DNA of 64,000 nucleotides. It comes from Onchocerca volvulus. Lineage: Eukaryota; Nematoda; Chromadorea; Rhabditida; Onchocercidae. The notes beneath the pieces were generated by a model that made no database searches, was not told the origin of the DNA, and saw only the letters and a list, made by a program, of their open reading frames with translations. Where the stretch lies: contig HG738138.1 of assembly GCA_000499405.2 (NCBI GenBank), forward strand, positions 1,426,001 to 1,490,000, written 5' to 3'. Numbering within the stretch: the first letter of the stretch is position 1; each line of letters begins with the position of its first letter. Made by a program: the position numbers and the translations under genes. Shown here piece by piece: positions 28,151 through 41,669 of this stretch.

Positions 28151-31100
28151 CTGAAAATTTGAAAATTACTTTTGGAACAAGTGGAAATTAATTCAATTAT
28201 AAAATCGGGATTTAAAACTGAACTCCAGAAACATCATTATTGCATAGTATTACTACTTATTTTATTCAGAATGGTTCTCAATTTTTATCTCGATAAAAGT
28301 CATTTTATATGTAAACTTCATTTTATATCAAAAACATCTACTTATCGTTTTTTTGTTATCTATAATGCATAGTCATCATTAAAGCATCCATATATTATGG
28401 CTAAGCACAGAAATCTTGCGGTCGCTTGCCACTAGAAAGCTTTTGTTATCAGTAAGTTTTAAAATATATAACAAAAAATTTACCAATCAAAACTTCAACT
28501 TGATCCTTCAAATTTTGAATGATTTCATCCCAATTTTGGAAACATTCACCACAAGCTTCACATTGCGGCCATTGGCCAGTATATCCTCGAGCACACATGT
28601 TACACAATGGTCCTGAAATATCTAATTTATCAGCAACAAATAAACCATATTTATTCGAAGAACAAATAATTTAAACTAATTGAGATTTGCATGGATCTTA
28701 AAGAACAAGTGTAGCTAAGATTAAATTTAACCATTACTTTGAAACTTTAAATAAAACATCAGCTTACCTCCTGAACCAGGTAAACAAACGCATGAACCAT
28801 CATAACGATCGCATTGCTGAGTGGCTGAACCAATTTGATCACATTCACATTTACGACATTCATCAGTTGTTGGATCACCCCAGTGATAATCTTCACAATC
28901 CGAACTGTAAAAATATAGAAATCATCGCAAGAACATACTTGACAAATTCACGAAATAGGTTGAAAAGAAAAAAAATTATTAATCATTTACCACGTGCGCC
29001 CTCCTCTTCCGGGTTTGCAATAACATCTCCCATCCAGTTCATTACACTGCAAGTGAGGTATACCGTCATCACTAAGAATAACACCTGTTGGGTCGCATTC
29101 ACATGCTTCACAGCCTTTTCCTGAAAACCAGAGTAATTTACGATACACATCATCCCAAAGTTTTGTTGTTTGATGTACATTTAGCAATAAACAAATAAAT
29201 CTACATTATGCAATAATGAATAAACAAATAAATAAACAAACTGGTAATAAATAAAGTATTTAAGCAAATGCACTTACCACTAGCCAAATCGAAATGATGC
29301 GCTGCACATAAGTCACATGCTTTTCCTACAACATTTGGCAAACATGGGCATTGGCCGGTAACACGATCACATGCTCCAGCTGTTTTGTTTGTTCCCAAAT
29401 CGTTACAAACACACCTGTGCAAACAATAAATTGATCAGTAACTCCATCAGTATAGCGAAATCAAAAAAAAACGGTGAACTAAATGATCGAATAGTTCTAG
29501 AATCTTACCAACGCTATAGACAATCATTAATATTTTTTGTGAGTCAGTTTCATTCCACACTTTGCTACAGTATGCTGATATTTCAAAGCATTAGCCAATA
29601 AAGTATTCAGCATGAGGTTTAACATCGGAAAAAAAAATCCAGTAAGTCAAGTAAAATCTCTGCTATCTATTTACATTTAATGGAAAAATAAAAAATCCAT
29701 ACTTTTTAGCAATTCATAAATTTATGCCATTTTTATCAAATCTTACCCATAAGAACTAAAGTTATGTAACTACAAATATAAAATTCGAGAATTGATCTTC
29801 GAACTACATAAATTTAAATGGGTGATTTCAATCATTTTTTACTTTTGACAGCTTCGTATCTTCGCATCACCATAATAACCCTCGATGCAATCTTCACATT
29901 GTACACCTTCTGTATTGTGAAGACATTTAATACAATCGCCAGTCACTGGATCACAGCTTCCTTCCACATTCACATCAATGTTACCATTACAATCACATGG
30001 TTCACAAGTCCCGCCTAACTCGTTCGGATTTCCCCAGTGATTTATCGCACACGAAGAACATCGTTCACCGGTATATCCTGCTCTACAATAAAATTGATAT
30101 TTCAATTATAATATGAATCGCAATTAATGATGAGCTTGAATGCAATTTGCAAAATTAATTAAAATATACCTGCAATTACAAACTACATCAGGAGCTTCAG
30201 AATGTTCACTAGGACGAAGATAGCAAGTATCTGCATGTTGGAAACCGCTATCCAGACCACCAGGACAAGGACATGGCTTGCATGGCAAATTGATACCAAG
30301 CCGTGGATCACCATAATAACCATCCTAAAAAAATCAACATCCTGCATTTTCATGTGCTCTGTTTGTTTACAGATAAGAATAAGACAATCGAATGCACAAG
30401 ATTTACATGATGTTTAACCAAAAGTAAACATACCAATGTATCAGTGAAATAATTTGTTTGGAGAATTAAAACACAGTGTTTATAATATAAACGGAGTATG
30501 AAAACATCTCTATAACGTAAAGCTTCTATATTTCAAGGTGCGCTTGAAATGTCCAATGTAAAATATGAGAAAATTTTATTTCATTAAGTTTACATTACAA
30601 TTTCTTACCTTGCAACGATCGCAATAGAAACCATCAGTAAGATCAAGACAATCAATGCAAGCTCCAGTTTTCTGATCACATATGGAAGCATGATCATTGC
30701 ACTGGCATACACGGCAATCGGGAAACGACCAAAATCCTGGCTGACATTGATTACATTGCCTAAAAATGCGTGAAACTACGGCTTGGAATAATCTGATATA
30801 AATAAAAAAAGTTGAAAATAATAAAAATGATATTCGTAACATCCGTTACTATTTCTCATTTAAAGTTAGTATCGTGGGGATGTTCTAGAATTGCGGATGT
30901 TGAGCATTAAGCATCAAATTTATTCTTAATTATGTAAATATCACTAATGCTAATTTAAGAAAAATCGAAAAGAAGTAAGGTTGTTGAATTCTAAGTATAA
31001 AACAATTTTTCAATAAAATGTAAGAAAAAGTGTAAAAATTAGCACCTTCCCGTAATTCCACGCTCTCTGCAACTACACTGACCACTCTGCCGATTACAGT

Positions 31101-34100
31101 TGTTATTTAATGAGCCGACACTATCGCATTCACATGGAGTACAACCGGAAGGACCAAAACCATATGTTCCAACTGCACATCGATCACACCTAAAACACGA
31201 TTAAATCTAAGTTTAAATTAAATTTCCAAATATAAATTTGTCCTGCTAACTTTACCAAGAATTAAATATGAATATTTTTCTATATTTCTCTCAAATGTCA
31301 AAACAAGAAACATGATGCAGAATAATCCAAAAATATTTTAACTGCTATTAAATGGCAATTACGACAATAGTAAAGAACAAAGACTGTATCGGAAAAAATA
31401 TCTCAGATAAGCTGATTTCCCATCGAAGTTCAAGAACTTCTAAGAGGAATTAAAACTTTAACATGGGAAACAATCAAAAGCAATTAATTAACTATGAATT
31501 GATTCAATAAATATTAAACCTCCTTCCAATAACATTCAGTTTACAATCGCATTGTCCACCTTTACCGGAGCATATTCCGGAAAGTGAACCTGTAGGGTCA
31601 CAATCACATTCCAAACTACGATTGAATAACATTGCTGCAACTGGACAAATGTAACGGACGCATACATCAGATAAATCTGACATCGGCGTTAAGGATAATT
31701 GTTGTGCCCTGCATTGAGAGCGGTCGTATTCCATCCTAAAGCCATAAAAACATGTTATTTTAAAAATTTTTATGGAAAATTAGAAATTACTTCGAAAGAA
31801 AATACATCGATGATAGGTACTAGAAAAATAATTACCTGTGATGATTGTCAGCAGAAATTCCCTGTGAAATAAAGAGCTCTTCGGTTGGTGGGACAAGGAC
31901 TATTGAATCAATAAGAACAGTGGCTGTTCTATCGCTTATTTTGGTTCGCTTTTCTCCCATTTGTACAAGAATTTCATATGAAACGCCAGCTTCTAGACAA
32001 ACATCTGGCATAACCTAAAATTATTTTCAAATTATGGCATAATATTTAAGAAAAAATCTAAGATTTAGGAAATGAAAACAGTTTTATACATACTGAATAG
32101 TGATCGCCATCACACAGAAGCAATGGAAGTCAAACTTGTTTACATATGATAATGACAAGAAAAGACATAGGAATGGAAATTCAATGCAGGAGGGATGCTT
32201 ACCTCAACGTAATGAGAATCAGAAGGAAGTCTTGCAGTTAAGAAATCATCCAACGGTGAAAGATTTTTACAGATTCCATCGGGCGATGGATCTGTAGGTC
32301 GTACAACCGTTAGTTGTACATTTTCCCACCCTATACCATCCTGAAAATAAAATTTGCTATAAATAATTCTTTTTAGAAAAGTCAAGATAAAATATGATAA
32401 TAAGCATAAATAATTATGCTTCAAACCCTCACCTGCATCGGCTCGTATTTGATAATAATATTGTAATGCATGCTCTGAACGAGATTGTCGAATTTGAATA
32501 CCAACTGGGTATGTTCATTAGCTCTAACAAAGCCATCACCTGTCCATGTGTGATCTCTTACAAATGCTGGAAGCTCTCTAGATTCGACTTGTCCCTGGAA
32601 GTTTGAATGGACATTATAATTATCAGTACTCTAAAACTTACTACGTGTTAATCAATAAATAGAAATAAACATATATTCCATAATAAGGCACTGATTTTTC
32701 TAATATCTAAAGTTTGCGATACTTACATCAGTAATATCTGCTTCTTCTGCTTCCAGTGTATAATGATTAATAGATGGACAATAATAAGCACTTTCGGCGG
32801 TGTCACAACGTCGACCGACAAAGCTTTTCCTGCATTTGCATTGCCCGGTAATAACATCACAGTGATTATCAACCGATCCACCCAGATCACAATCACAAGG
32901 TTTACAGCCGTAAGGATCATCACTTAGTCCATAATGTTCTGGCTAAAAATAGTTTTTTCGACTGGATAAATGGATTTTATGTAAACAATGAACATTCTGA
33001 TCTTCGAAATTTTAATTTACGAAAAAAAAAGATGCAAAAAACTAACTAAGCATTTGTCACAGGCATCACCAGTTACAAGCTGTTTGCAAAGGCATTCACC
33101 AGTTTGCTTATTACATCCTTCATTATTGAATGAGCCTAATAAATTGCAACTGCATGGACGACAACCATTTGGATCGTCGGCTGACAATTTCCAGAATCCA
33201 TTTTTACAGTGATCACACCTAGAATAATGTTCGCAATTATAGAATATTTAATTTAACCGTGATTCACCTGTGATTACTGACTTACTATCAGTTTGGCCAT
33301 ATGTGTGAGATACGATCTTAACGGACAGTTACTATCCGAATCATGTTATTCTATCATATTTTGAAATATAACAGTTTGCACAAAGCTCACTGATTATGCT
33401 GGCGGCATGAAACTTAAAGTTAAAAACTTGCCATGGTCCTTCGACATTCGATTTGCAGTAACATTTGCCAGCAACAAGGCCTCGTTCTGGATCTTCCTCA
33501 CCTTCACAGATTCCATCATTTAACGAACCAGTCTGTAAAAGAATCATATCTTGGCAAAAACAGGCAAACATTCACATAAGTAACAGAAACAAACAAATGA
33601 AGTAAACGAAGACAAACCTTATCACATTTGCACGGTAAACAAACATATGGATCAGTAATTGGTCGATCCGGATTGCGATAGAAATATGGCTTGCACTGCT
33701 CGCAGTTCTTGCCTTGCGTATTATGCAAGCATTCATCACACACTCCACCTGATGCGAAGCCTGCAAAAGATCTCTCCAAGCTATCAAAAATCAAAACTGT
33801 CAAGCAAATAAAAGGAATTAAAGCGGAGAGATCTTACGAAAGGAGATCTAAATTAGAGATCGTGAAATTATTTATGAATACTAAACACCCTAACATCTTC
33901 CCGTTCGTTGGAGTAAAAAATATTGGATTCTCAAAGAATGATTTGTGGAAACAACTAATGAATTTCAAAAAATTGCCAACTTTTGGTTTAACAAAATGAA
34001 AATTCACCAGAAGCCTGATATACAGCACGATCGAAATGACACCTTGCTGCATGACCGTTGCATTCGCATCGTTTGCATTCATTCGAATCATCACCAATTG

Positions 34101-36682
34101 CTGGACGCCATGGTAAATCATTAAAAAAATCCATACACTGTTCACAATTTAATCCCTTTGTGTTGTGAGTGCATTCACATCGTCCATGTACCTGTAATAT
34201 TCAAGATTTTCACTTAAATGAATTTTCGAAATAACGATAATGACATTACAGAAATTTGTACGAACACAACTATTAGCTCAAGCATTCCAAAGAAAATAAA
34301 ATCAATCTTGGTATAACCACAAAAAATCCCAATTTGATGAGTTGTCTGGCTCCGATTAATTAATGAAAAATTGATACCATATCAGCTCGATAAGGTACAG
34401 AAACTCGGGCAGCATCATCTATTGGTATACAACGCTGAGCGTGACCATAGCAAGAACACGATCCACGAACAACCAATTCATAGATGGCATAATAATACTT
34501 TTCATCGATTTCTGGTCTAAAATTAAAATGATTTGAACATAAATTCAAATTCAAACACGGAGAATAAATTCCCAGGAAAGATCGATGAAGCATATTCCGA
34601 ATGCAATCTCTCAACACTTGCTTCATAATTATACTTTGAAATCAAGAAAAACACTAGTGACTAATTAGGTAAATTTATATTATCTCAAATCCTGCTATCA
34701 TTAACAATCATTGTGGTAATGATGAAAAACCTTCCCTATGTTAAATCTACATATAATGAATAATCAAGCAGTACAATTTGCTGACTTGTCCATCGTTGCT
34801 TTTATTTAGCAAAAAAAAAAGAAAAAAACTCAGGATATCAATTGAAAAACGCCCGAATTTATATTAAACAAAATTACTCAAATAAACAAAAATACCTGTA
34901 ATCCAATAAATCATCACCAAGTGTATGAAGTTTAGTGAAATTGATTCGGATATTCGTAACTTTCAACAAATTTGCTATCTCATCAGCATATGGATTTTCT
35001 GTAGGAATATGTGGTGAAATCACTTTGTAAACCAACTGAAATTCCCCATCAAATATAATTTAATCCGCGGAATCTCACATGTTAGAGAAAAGAAATTAAA
35101 AAAAAAAAAAGGAAAAATTTTTCGTGGAAATCAAAAAATTTATAGAAGGCTATTGCAAAAACAATAATAAACGAACTTCGCCTCCTGTAGAAGGAGCAAC
35201 GTCACTGTACCGCCTCGTGCAAATGACATCTGTATGTTTTTTTGGCGGTCTTTCAGGAATATTTGGAAAGGTATTTTGACAGTCGTATGCAAAATATCTA
35301 TATGGAGACCTGAAATTTGCGAAAAAATGTTCATATTTACTGATCTATTGGCGTCGCTGTTTTTAATGTTCCTTTAATAATTATTTAAGTTTAAGACTGG
35401 TCTATTTTGTTTCTTACTCGTTTGATTCGTAGCTTATTAAATAATGCCTTTTAAATAAATATAACAAAATGCTTCGCACATCAAATCGAACTAAGGAAAA
35501 AAATCTTGACCATGTTTTTGCATAATCAGCCGAACGTTCAATAATCATAGCAGCAGGACGAAAAGATTTGAATGTTATGATCAAATGAGTGAAATGAAAT
35601 TCAGCTTCGAGATCGAGTCGTATTGATACATTCTGTACACCATTTTCAGATTGCCACCAATTCCTGTTACGATCTTCGTATGATTCTGAGACTACGTTTT
35701 CAATCCTGAAACAGTATTTGTAACTAAGCGTATCATCAAATATAATAAATCAAATACTAGTGTATTGATCAGTCAAATTTAAGTGTTGTAACACTGATGT
35801 GCTTTAAAAATAAAGTCAGTAGGTACTGTAACATTAATGGTACAATATAGATGAAGGCACAATGCCTGGATAAGAAATGTATCAAAGTAAAAATATCATA
35901 ACATCAAGTGTTCTATGTGTAGATGAGATTTAAATTGATACAATTATTCCAATATATAACTCCTAAAATTGTATCAACTAATAAAATGTGCACATACCTA
36001 TGGCTCAATTTATATGGTTCCCGATTTGGTTTCCACTCTGTTCTACTGTCACAATAAAAACATTTTGTTTGTTCTTCTAAGTGTGATACAATACAATAAC
36101 GTTGTCGACCATGTAAGCCACATGTTGACGTTGCACTAAGACTTTTCTTCCGTCCAATTAGAAGATTACCAGTTGCAGGATAACATGATCGATCATTACA
36201 TACATCTTCTTCTGGTGGTTCTAAAAAAATAAAATAAAAAATCTTATTATCAATTTAACATTACATTATCCATATAAGATCATGAAATAAATAAAAAAAA
36301 CTCAAATTTTATGAAAAAAAAAAAGTAAATTTCCTTTTCTATTATTATCAACTAATTCGATTTCTTCTCATAAGTCTGATTTATTTTCCAAATGAATCAT
36401 TCCGTTTTTTTCTTCAGATAATTTGTATAGTAAATATATGGAAATAAAATTTAAACTTGAAGTTTAGAAGAACTTTAAAATCGTTCAAAAATTCTATTTT
36501 TCATTTAAAGTTTTGTTTTTCGAAATATTTTCATTTGAAATGAAAGAACATAAAAGAAAAGAGAAAAAAAAAAAAAAGAAAAGGAAAACAGCAATTAAAA
36601 CAAACATACCATGTTGAATGGATGATGTAAAAATGATACAGAACACCAAAATGCATTGTGCTACGGAATGAGAAGGGCACAT
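24440..36682 (-). CDS. lam-1: Laminin subunit beta
   Basis: Thirty-four coding exons splice in frame from ATG 36,682 to TAG 24,440 and total 5,376 bp, or 1,791 residues. Human LAMB1 has 1,786. Domain order is signal peptide (1-24), LN domain (about 30-273), N-terminal EGF-like LE repeats (274-547), LF/L4-type domain (548-774), second LE block (776-1187), coiled coil, the beta-specific Cys knob (about 1408-1433) and coiled coil to the end. Motifs match family landmarks: [10 protein letters not shown] and [12 protein letters not shown] in [10 protein letters not shown] in LF, and YSTC at the C-terminus, where the Cys links to the gamma chain. The protein pairs with alpha and gamma chains into the cross-shaped trimer of basement membranes. 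Only exon 9 uses a GC donor. The exons are listed in the domain entries. The gene symbol is assigned by orthology. Confidence 0.96.
28484..31735 (-). other. lam-1: Laminin exons 15-23: second LE block
   Basis: Exons 16-23 are 31189-31046, 30759-30609, 30324-30170, 30082-29843, 29414-29278, 29120-28991, 28904-28768 and 28612-28484. They encode about eight LE modules (residues 776-1187), for example [33 protein letters not shown]-like GVQCEDC and GRGGRTCSDC. Exon 23 ends the rod with [15 protein letters not shown], the paired cysteines at the point where the three chains meet. Confidence 0.93.
31520..32942 (-). other. lam-1: Laminin exons 11-15: LF (L4-type) domain
   Basis: After the start of exon 11 come 32594-32433, 32340-32203, 32014-31836 and 31735-31520. 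The encoded residues, about 548-774, interrupt the LE arrays as in other beta-1/beta-2 chains. Family landmarks include [38 protein letters not shown] and [19 protein letters not shown]. The second LE block begins at [13 protein letters not shown] in exon 15. Confidence 0.92.
32727..34191 (-). other. lam-1: Laminin exons 7-11: first LE (EGF-like) block
   Basis: Exons are 34191-34008, 33760-33618, 33532-33432, 33218-33047 and 32942-32727. They encode about five cysteine-rich LE modules with the usual spacing, such as [31 protein letters not shown] and [16 protein letters not shown]. The last module ends GRRCDT within exon 11, where the LF domain begins ([20 protein letters not shown]). Confidence 0.93.
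33219..33431 (-). other. lam-1: GC-AG intron (laminin intron 9)
   Basis: The 5' border reads CCATG|gcaagt and the 3' border tctag|GTGTGA. Only this junction gives EGPW-CDHC in frame. The alternative GT three bases further on would leave the next exon out of phase. The gcaagt donor matches the strong extended consensus known for GC-AG introns. Confidence 0.85.
34378..36682 (-). other. lam-1: Laminin exons 1-6: signal peptide and LN domain
   Basis: Exons are 36682-36610, 36220-35998, 35705-35511, 35309-35177, 35035-34896 and 34516-34378. Exon 1 encodes a short signal sequence (core [10 protein letters not shown]) and ends one base into codon 25. Exons 2-6 encode the LN domain, which drives laminin network polymerisation. 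Recognisable stretches are [46 protein letters not shown] and [13 protein letters not shown]. Exon 4 uses the weak donor gttcgt, chosen because it alone keeps frame and family alignment. The first LE module starts in exon 6 ([11 protein letters not shown]). Confidence 0.95.
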
Positions 36683-36702
36683 AACCAAAATGATCAAATA
36701 AA

Positions 36703-36716
36703 AGCCCTCTAAAATG
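36703..36716 (-). promoter_or_regulatory. Likely trans-splice acceptor of the laminin mRNA
   Basis: The sequence gacattttag followed by AG lies 26 bases before the chosen ATG and matches a nematode 3' splice site. It supports the start at 36,682 rather than the upstream in-frame ATGs as far as 36,763, which would add hydrophobic residues before the signal peptide. Whether a spliced leader or a 5' exon joins here cannot be read from DNA. Confidence 0.5.
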
Positions 36717-39700
36717 TCAAAAAAATAAATTTTTAAAAATATAAACATATGAATTACAATCAATAATAATTCGATAATTTATATTTACGCAAAATAAGAT
36801 TTTTCGCAGAAAAAAAAAAAAAGAAGGAAAACTTTTTCTAAAACAATTATTAATTACTCGTAGCAAACAAAAAAAAAAAAAAGAAAAAAAAAGAAAAAGT
36901 AAGAAAGAGTACAACAATCATATTACACCTAAATGTCAAATTTAATGTGATACAAAAAAGAGCGAAGAAAAAAAAAACAAATAATACAACAGGCTAATTA
37001 AATTAAACTAATTAATAAAAAAGAAGCAAAAAATTTGCAAAAAGACATCAAAAAATTGAGCGAAGTTTTTCTTTTTTTTTTTTTGCACGTAATGAGTATA
37101 AATTTTGTTCCATTTTTAAAAGAAATCAAAGTGAATAAAACAGAAAATAAATTAATTTAGCTAGGACGAAAAAAAGACATGTATCTATATAATATAATTG
37201 TTTCAATTATATAACTGTATTATAGAAAATTCGCATATATTTCCGCTAATTAAATTAATTCAACGAGGAAAGCAAACAAAAAAGCATATTTATATATCGA
37301 TATAATATAATTGTTTTAATTACAGTAAATATTTTCGCATAAACAATAACAAACAATTTCGAGCTAAATTGAAAAGAACAAAAATATAACGAGAAAATTT
37401 GATTAAAAGTAACAGTTACGAGAAAGTAAGAAAGGAAATACTACCATCTGTGAAACATCTGTGTTGTATGATGATGATGAGATGATTGGGGTATGAAAAT
37501 TCCAATGACAAAAGGAAGAGGAGCAAACCAATTCTATGACATGACCATGACGAATTAATTGATACTATCCTTCTCATTATTATTACAACTACTACGAATA
37601 CTACTACTACTACTACTACTAGTTACTATTAAATATTACTAAATTTTAAACAAAATTTGAAAAGGCAAAAAAAAAAAAAAAAAAAAAAAAAGCTCTTTTT
37701 CTAATGAGAAAATTTAAAAATTTAAATCACTCTTTTTCCTTTGTTTTTTTTCTTTTTTCTTCAATACCCTAAATGAAAAATTACCATTTTTTCTTTTCCT
37801 TTTTATAAGCTTTTTGCAAAGGTGCACATAGCGATAAAATTTGATGGACACATTGAAACTAAGAACTTTTTGTTGGGATGAATTATAGCATTTTGTTACG
37901 AATATATTTACCTCCTATATTTCATTACTTTTTTTTTCTCTCTATCCCTCTCTCGTTTTCCCTCCTCCTCCTCTCTCTCTCTCTTACTGTTATATGCATG
38001 ATGTACAGATATCAATAATTACATTATAATATCAAAATTTAGTGGTTTAGGAAGTTTTTCTCTTTCTTTCTCATCACTTGAAATTGTTTAAAATTTAAAA
38101 AGTCTCTCGAGAGAAGAAAAATAATCATAAAAGAAAGAGAGAGAGACTGTGATATAATGAATGCAATAAAAAGAAAAAAAGAAAGGAAAAAAAAAGTTCG
38201 AGGAAAGTTATTTTCAATCAAATAAACATATCATTGTATATATATATATATAAATATAAATACATTTATGTGTCTGAGTGTCTGTATATGTCATCTGTAA
38301 ATAAAAGTTTTTTTTTTTTTTTCCGCAAAATATACTTGAAAAGCTATCATTTTTCCAATTTCAATGTTTATGTTTGCAAATGATTTGTAGGGCAATTGTA
38401 AACAAAATACACATCAAAAACACACAAACATAAACATTGAAATGCATTTCATATTTACTGAATACTAATATGATGGTAAAAGAAAAAAAGTAAATTATGA
38501 AAAATAAATTTTGTCGATGAAAATTGAATTAGACATAATTATTTGCTAAATTATATGCATTTAATTATTAAATTATACGAATTAGTTGCTGAATTAGATG
38601 TACTCATTTGTTGAATTTAAACATATTCATTTACTTAATTAATTTTGTCATTTTTTTTTTTTTTGTTACCTTATTTATCATTATGAGCAGAAAGATCAAT
38701 GCTTTTGCCATATCGTTGACAATTCGAAAAATTTCTTTATCCAATCTTTATGAGAATAAAAAAGAAAAAAATTTTCATTTTATCATTTTAGGGAAGAAAA
38801 AAAAAATATTTATCTGTCATTCATGGATGGAAGAGAAAAGATAAAATGGAAGAAAACATTCATGGATGGCAGAGAAAAGATAAAATGGAAGAAAACATGC
38901 CTAAAATATGAAATGTAAAATGGGCTATTATAACTATTTCGCCATAAATTAGAAACATCAATATTGAATTTTCTGCATTATTTTCCTGATATTTACCAGA
39001 AACGACAATTTTTGGGAAAATAAAGGCAGACATCTGTTATTTTCAAGCAATAGACAACGAAAATAGAAGTAAAATAATTCGTATCAATGGATTTAATTAA
39101 ATCAAAATTTATTCAACGAAGATTTTAAACTTCCCATATAAATAGCGTTCATGAAAAAAAAAAAAAAGTAATTTTACGATGAAAGAAAAATGAGTATTAA
39201 AATAAATAAATTGAATTTTTTGAAATGATGATAGTTGGATGCAAGTGGAAAAAATGCCATTATTGAAGCAGAAATAAAATGATTAGAAATTGGCATGAAA
39301 ATAACAGCTACAAATGATTGATGATGACAGAAATAGCGATGATAAGCTTTATCACTATATAATAACAATAATATTCATTTTATTATGACGATTAAGATAT
39401 TCCATATTTTTTAAAAGAAAAATTAGAAAAAATCAAAAAAAATATATTGATGGGATATTGATATAATTAGATATGATCAAATTTGGATATTCTGAAAGAT
39501 GTTTTGCCGATTTCGAATCTTCAAGTTATCCTCACTTAATCAATATACTGCTGAAAAAAATGGTGTAATTTATTATCATTCTTTTAAAATCAATTTAAAA
39601 TGAAATATATTAGAAAGAAGCTAATAAATTTTCCGTAAATCTTTACCTTTCGCTTTCTTTTTTCTTTTTTTATATGCTACAAGCAATTATCGGATCAGTT

Positions 39701-39988
39701 ATGAATACTCATTCGAAAACTGGAAAATTTAGTCATTGATCAAAAGCAGCTTTTTCCATTTATATAAACCGGAGAAATAAGATGATATAATTTTACCGTC
39801 TGGAGTAATCTATAAATTAACTTTATTAACAGTGATAATTCCGGATAAATGGAATGAAGGATTGATAGAAAAGATATGATAATGAAAATTGGAAATTAGT
39901 GAAATAGGCAGACAGGAATTGTAATTGAATGAAATGTAGCTGCGTCATTCTGTCTGTTGATTTGTTTAAAAGTACTGATATTGCTTAC
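36717..39988. other. Intergenic spacer upstream of laminin
   Basis: AT-rich sequence with poly(A)/poly(T) runs, an (ACT)n run near 37,592-37,620, CT/AG-rich stretches near 37,930-38,140 and a (TA)n run near 38,238. It presumably includes the laminin promoter. No supported coding region is visible. Confidence 0.5.
38819..38896. repeat. Perfectly spaced 39-bp tandem duplication
   Basis: Two copies of a 39-bp unit beginning attcatggatgg and ending ggaagaaaac lie head to tail, at 38,819-38,857 and 38,858-38,896. They differ at a single base. Confidence 0.85.
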
Positions 39989-40148
39989 AACTTCAATAGC
40001 CGAATCAATGATACATGATTGGCACGTCTCTCGTATGAATCGACGGATATGATTGATCTTCAATGACATATATACCGCGTACAGATAGACAACGATATTT
40101 GCTATCATACTTATTGCTAAAATTGCTATTTTTGTTGCCGACGTAATC
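39989..40148 (-). CDS. Candidate exon: small membrane protein, unrecognised
   Basis: A 160-bp block is bordered by a good acceptor (ctcacgtag) and donor (GAAGTT|gtaagc) and is open between them; the flanking frame is also open, 39,896-40,267. It encodes one hydrophobic helix (KIAILAISMIANIVVYLYAV) followed by a basic segment and CQSC. The pattern is loosely like the N-terminal membrane segment of nematode cuticle collagens, but no Gly-X-Y exon follows nearby. It could be an exon of an unannotated gene, a relic or chance. I do not assign a function. Confidence 0.3.
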
Positions 40149-40988
40149 CTACGTGAGATACAAGTGAAAAATTGGGAAAAATCGATAAGCAGAAATTTGC
40201 TCATGCATGAATTACTTGAATACTTCATTGTCAATTTAGACGACATTAATGTTTTTACGCAATTCATCCGATTCGATTTATTCTAAACTCAACAGCTTGC
40301 AATAACATTTCCGTTTTTGATTCCGGAATAAGCGAATTGATTAACGGAAATGTGATTTAGAAAGATTCTTATTTAAAGAACACGTAATGTAATACGATTT
40401 TTCAAAATTTCCTTCTTCCCTTTTGCATTCTAAATCGATTTTAATAGATGAAAAATGCGAATAAACAAGTATAGTCAATCTTTTTGACTCAATAACACGG
40501 AAAAGTATATATCATGCATTTTTTTATCTGAAAAATTTTGCAAAAAAATGACAAGTCATAGGTTATCTGCGTCATTTCCAAAATTGAAACCAGAAAAAAA
40601 AAGTTGTGCAAGGTGCAAAGCAATAAATCATTATAAGAAGTTAAAGATGAATGACTGAAAAAAGTTCGAAGAAAGTAATTGTAGATTTTGAACTGAAAAG
40701 ATTAATTTAGCTATTTAAAATGGATCCGAAATTATAATTGCCTCTTTTTAAATGCAAAAAGATAAATTAAAATTTTGACATTCTAGAATTTTATGGAAAA
40801 TTTCTTTTCCAAAATATCATAATACTTTTTTAATGCTTATTTACCCTTAAATATTTTAATTAAATGGCATACTGAAGAAACCTGTCGCATTTTGGAGATG
40901 AAAATTTCAGTTAAATTTAATAGTTGCAAAAACTGGCTCAAAAGATAGTTTGATTGCTTCCCTTACAGTCTCTGCCATTCTTAATTGA

Positions 40989-41330
40989 TTTTCATTTATT
41001 TCAAAATGTTTCCGTTATCACGATAGAAAAGTGCGCAAGAACGGAGTAAGCATTCCGTCCGGATGAAAATTCGACAAAAAGCTGATAGTATCATATATCT
41101 GATGAGGTCGCATATTTTTGTATCATTATACATTCACTTTGCGATTCGCTTGAATATACAAATGGATTTGATCAAAACAGACGTTTGGAACTATGGCTAT
41201 TCTTTGCGTGAAAAGTATATTCAAATTCGCTAATTTACATATCGATCATGTTGGTCTGTTATGTTCTTTGGGCCCCTACCCTAAGCCTTGTTATGCGTGA
41301 AATACGCTCAAGAAATTATGACGGTAATAG
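40989..41330 (+). repeat. Dispersed direct repeat, copy 1
   Basis: About 340 bp matching 44,415-44,752 in the same orientation, with scattered substitutions and a few small indels. It starts at ttcatttattt and runs to gacggtaatag. One frame reads DVWNYGYSLREKYIQIR, then a TAA where copy 2 has CAA. Confidence 0.8.
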
Positions 41331-41669
41331 TTGGCGGGGTCCTGTGCGAAACGCTGAAGGTTTTCACTTTCTGAAGTCTTGATTCAAGTTCCGTTAGCGG
41401 ATTTCGTGTCCAAAGAAGAGAAGTTCTAGAAGTTTTACGTGAAACTTAATCGAAAAATTCTCGCATTGATAGTACATCTCGTCATCTGGAAACTAACATT
41501 CAAATCATTTACTTTTATGCAAATTCAGCTTCATCCAGCACTCAGCTTCTCTTTTCACAAGATTTTCTTATAATTACTTAAAGCAAAGCAAATTCGATGT
41601 TTTGGAATCTTCATGAGATTATAGAATTTTTTAAAATTTTTCAAAAAATTAGCAAAAATCCAGGATAAG

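Noticed and set aside
36683..36763. Upstream in-frame ATGs for laminin
   Set aside because: They lie before a strong splice acceptor and would put a second hydrophobic run ahead of the signal peptide.
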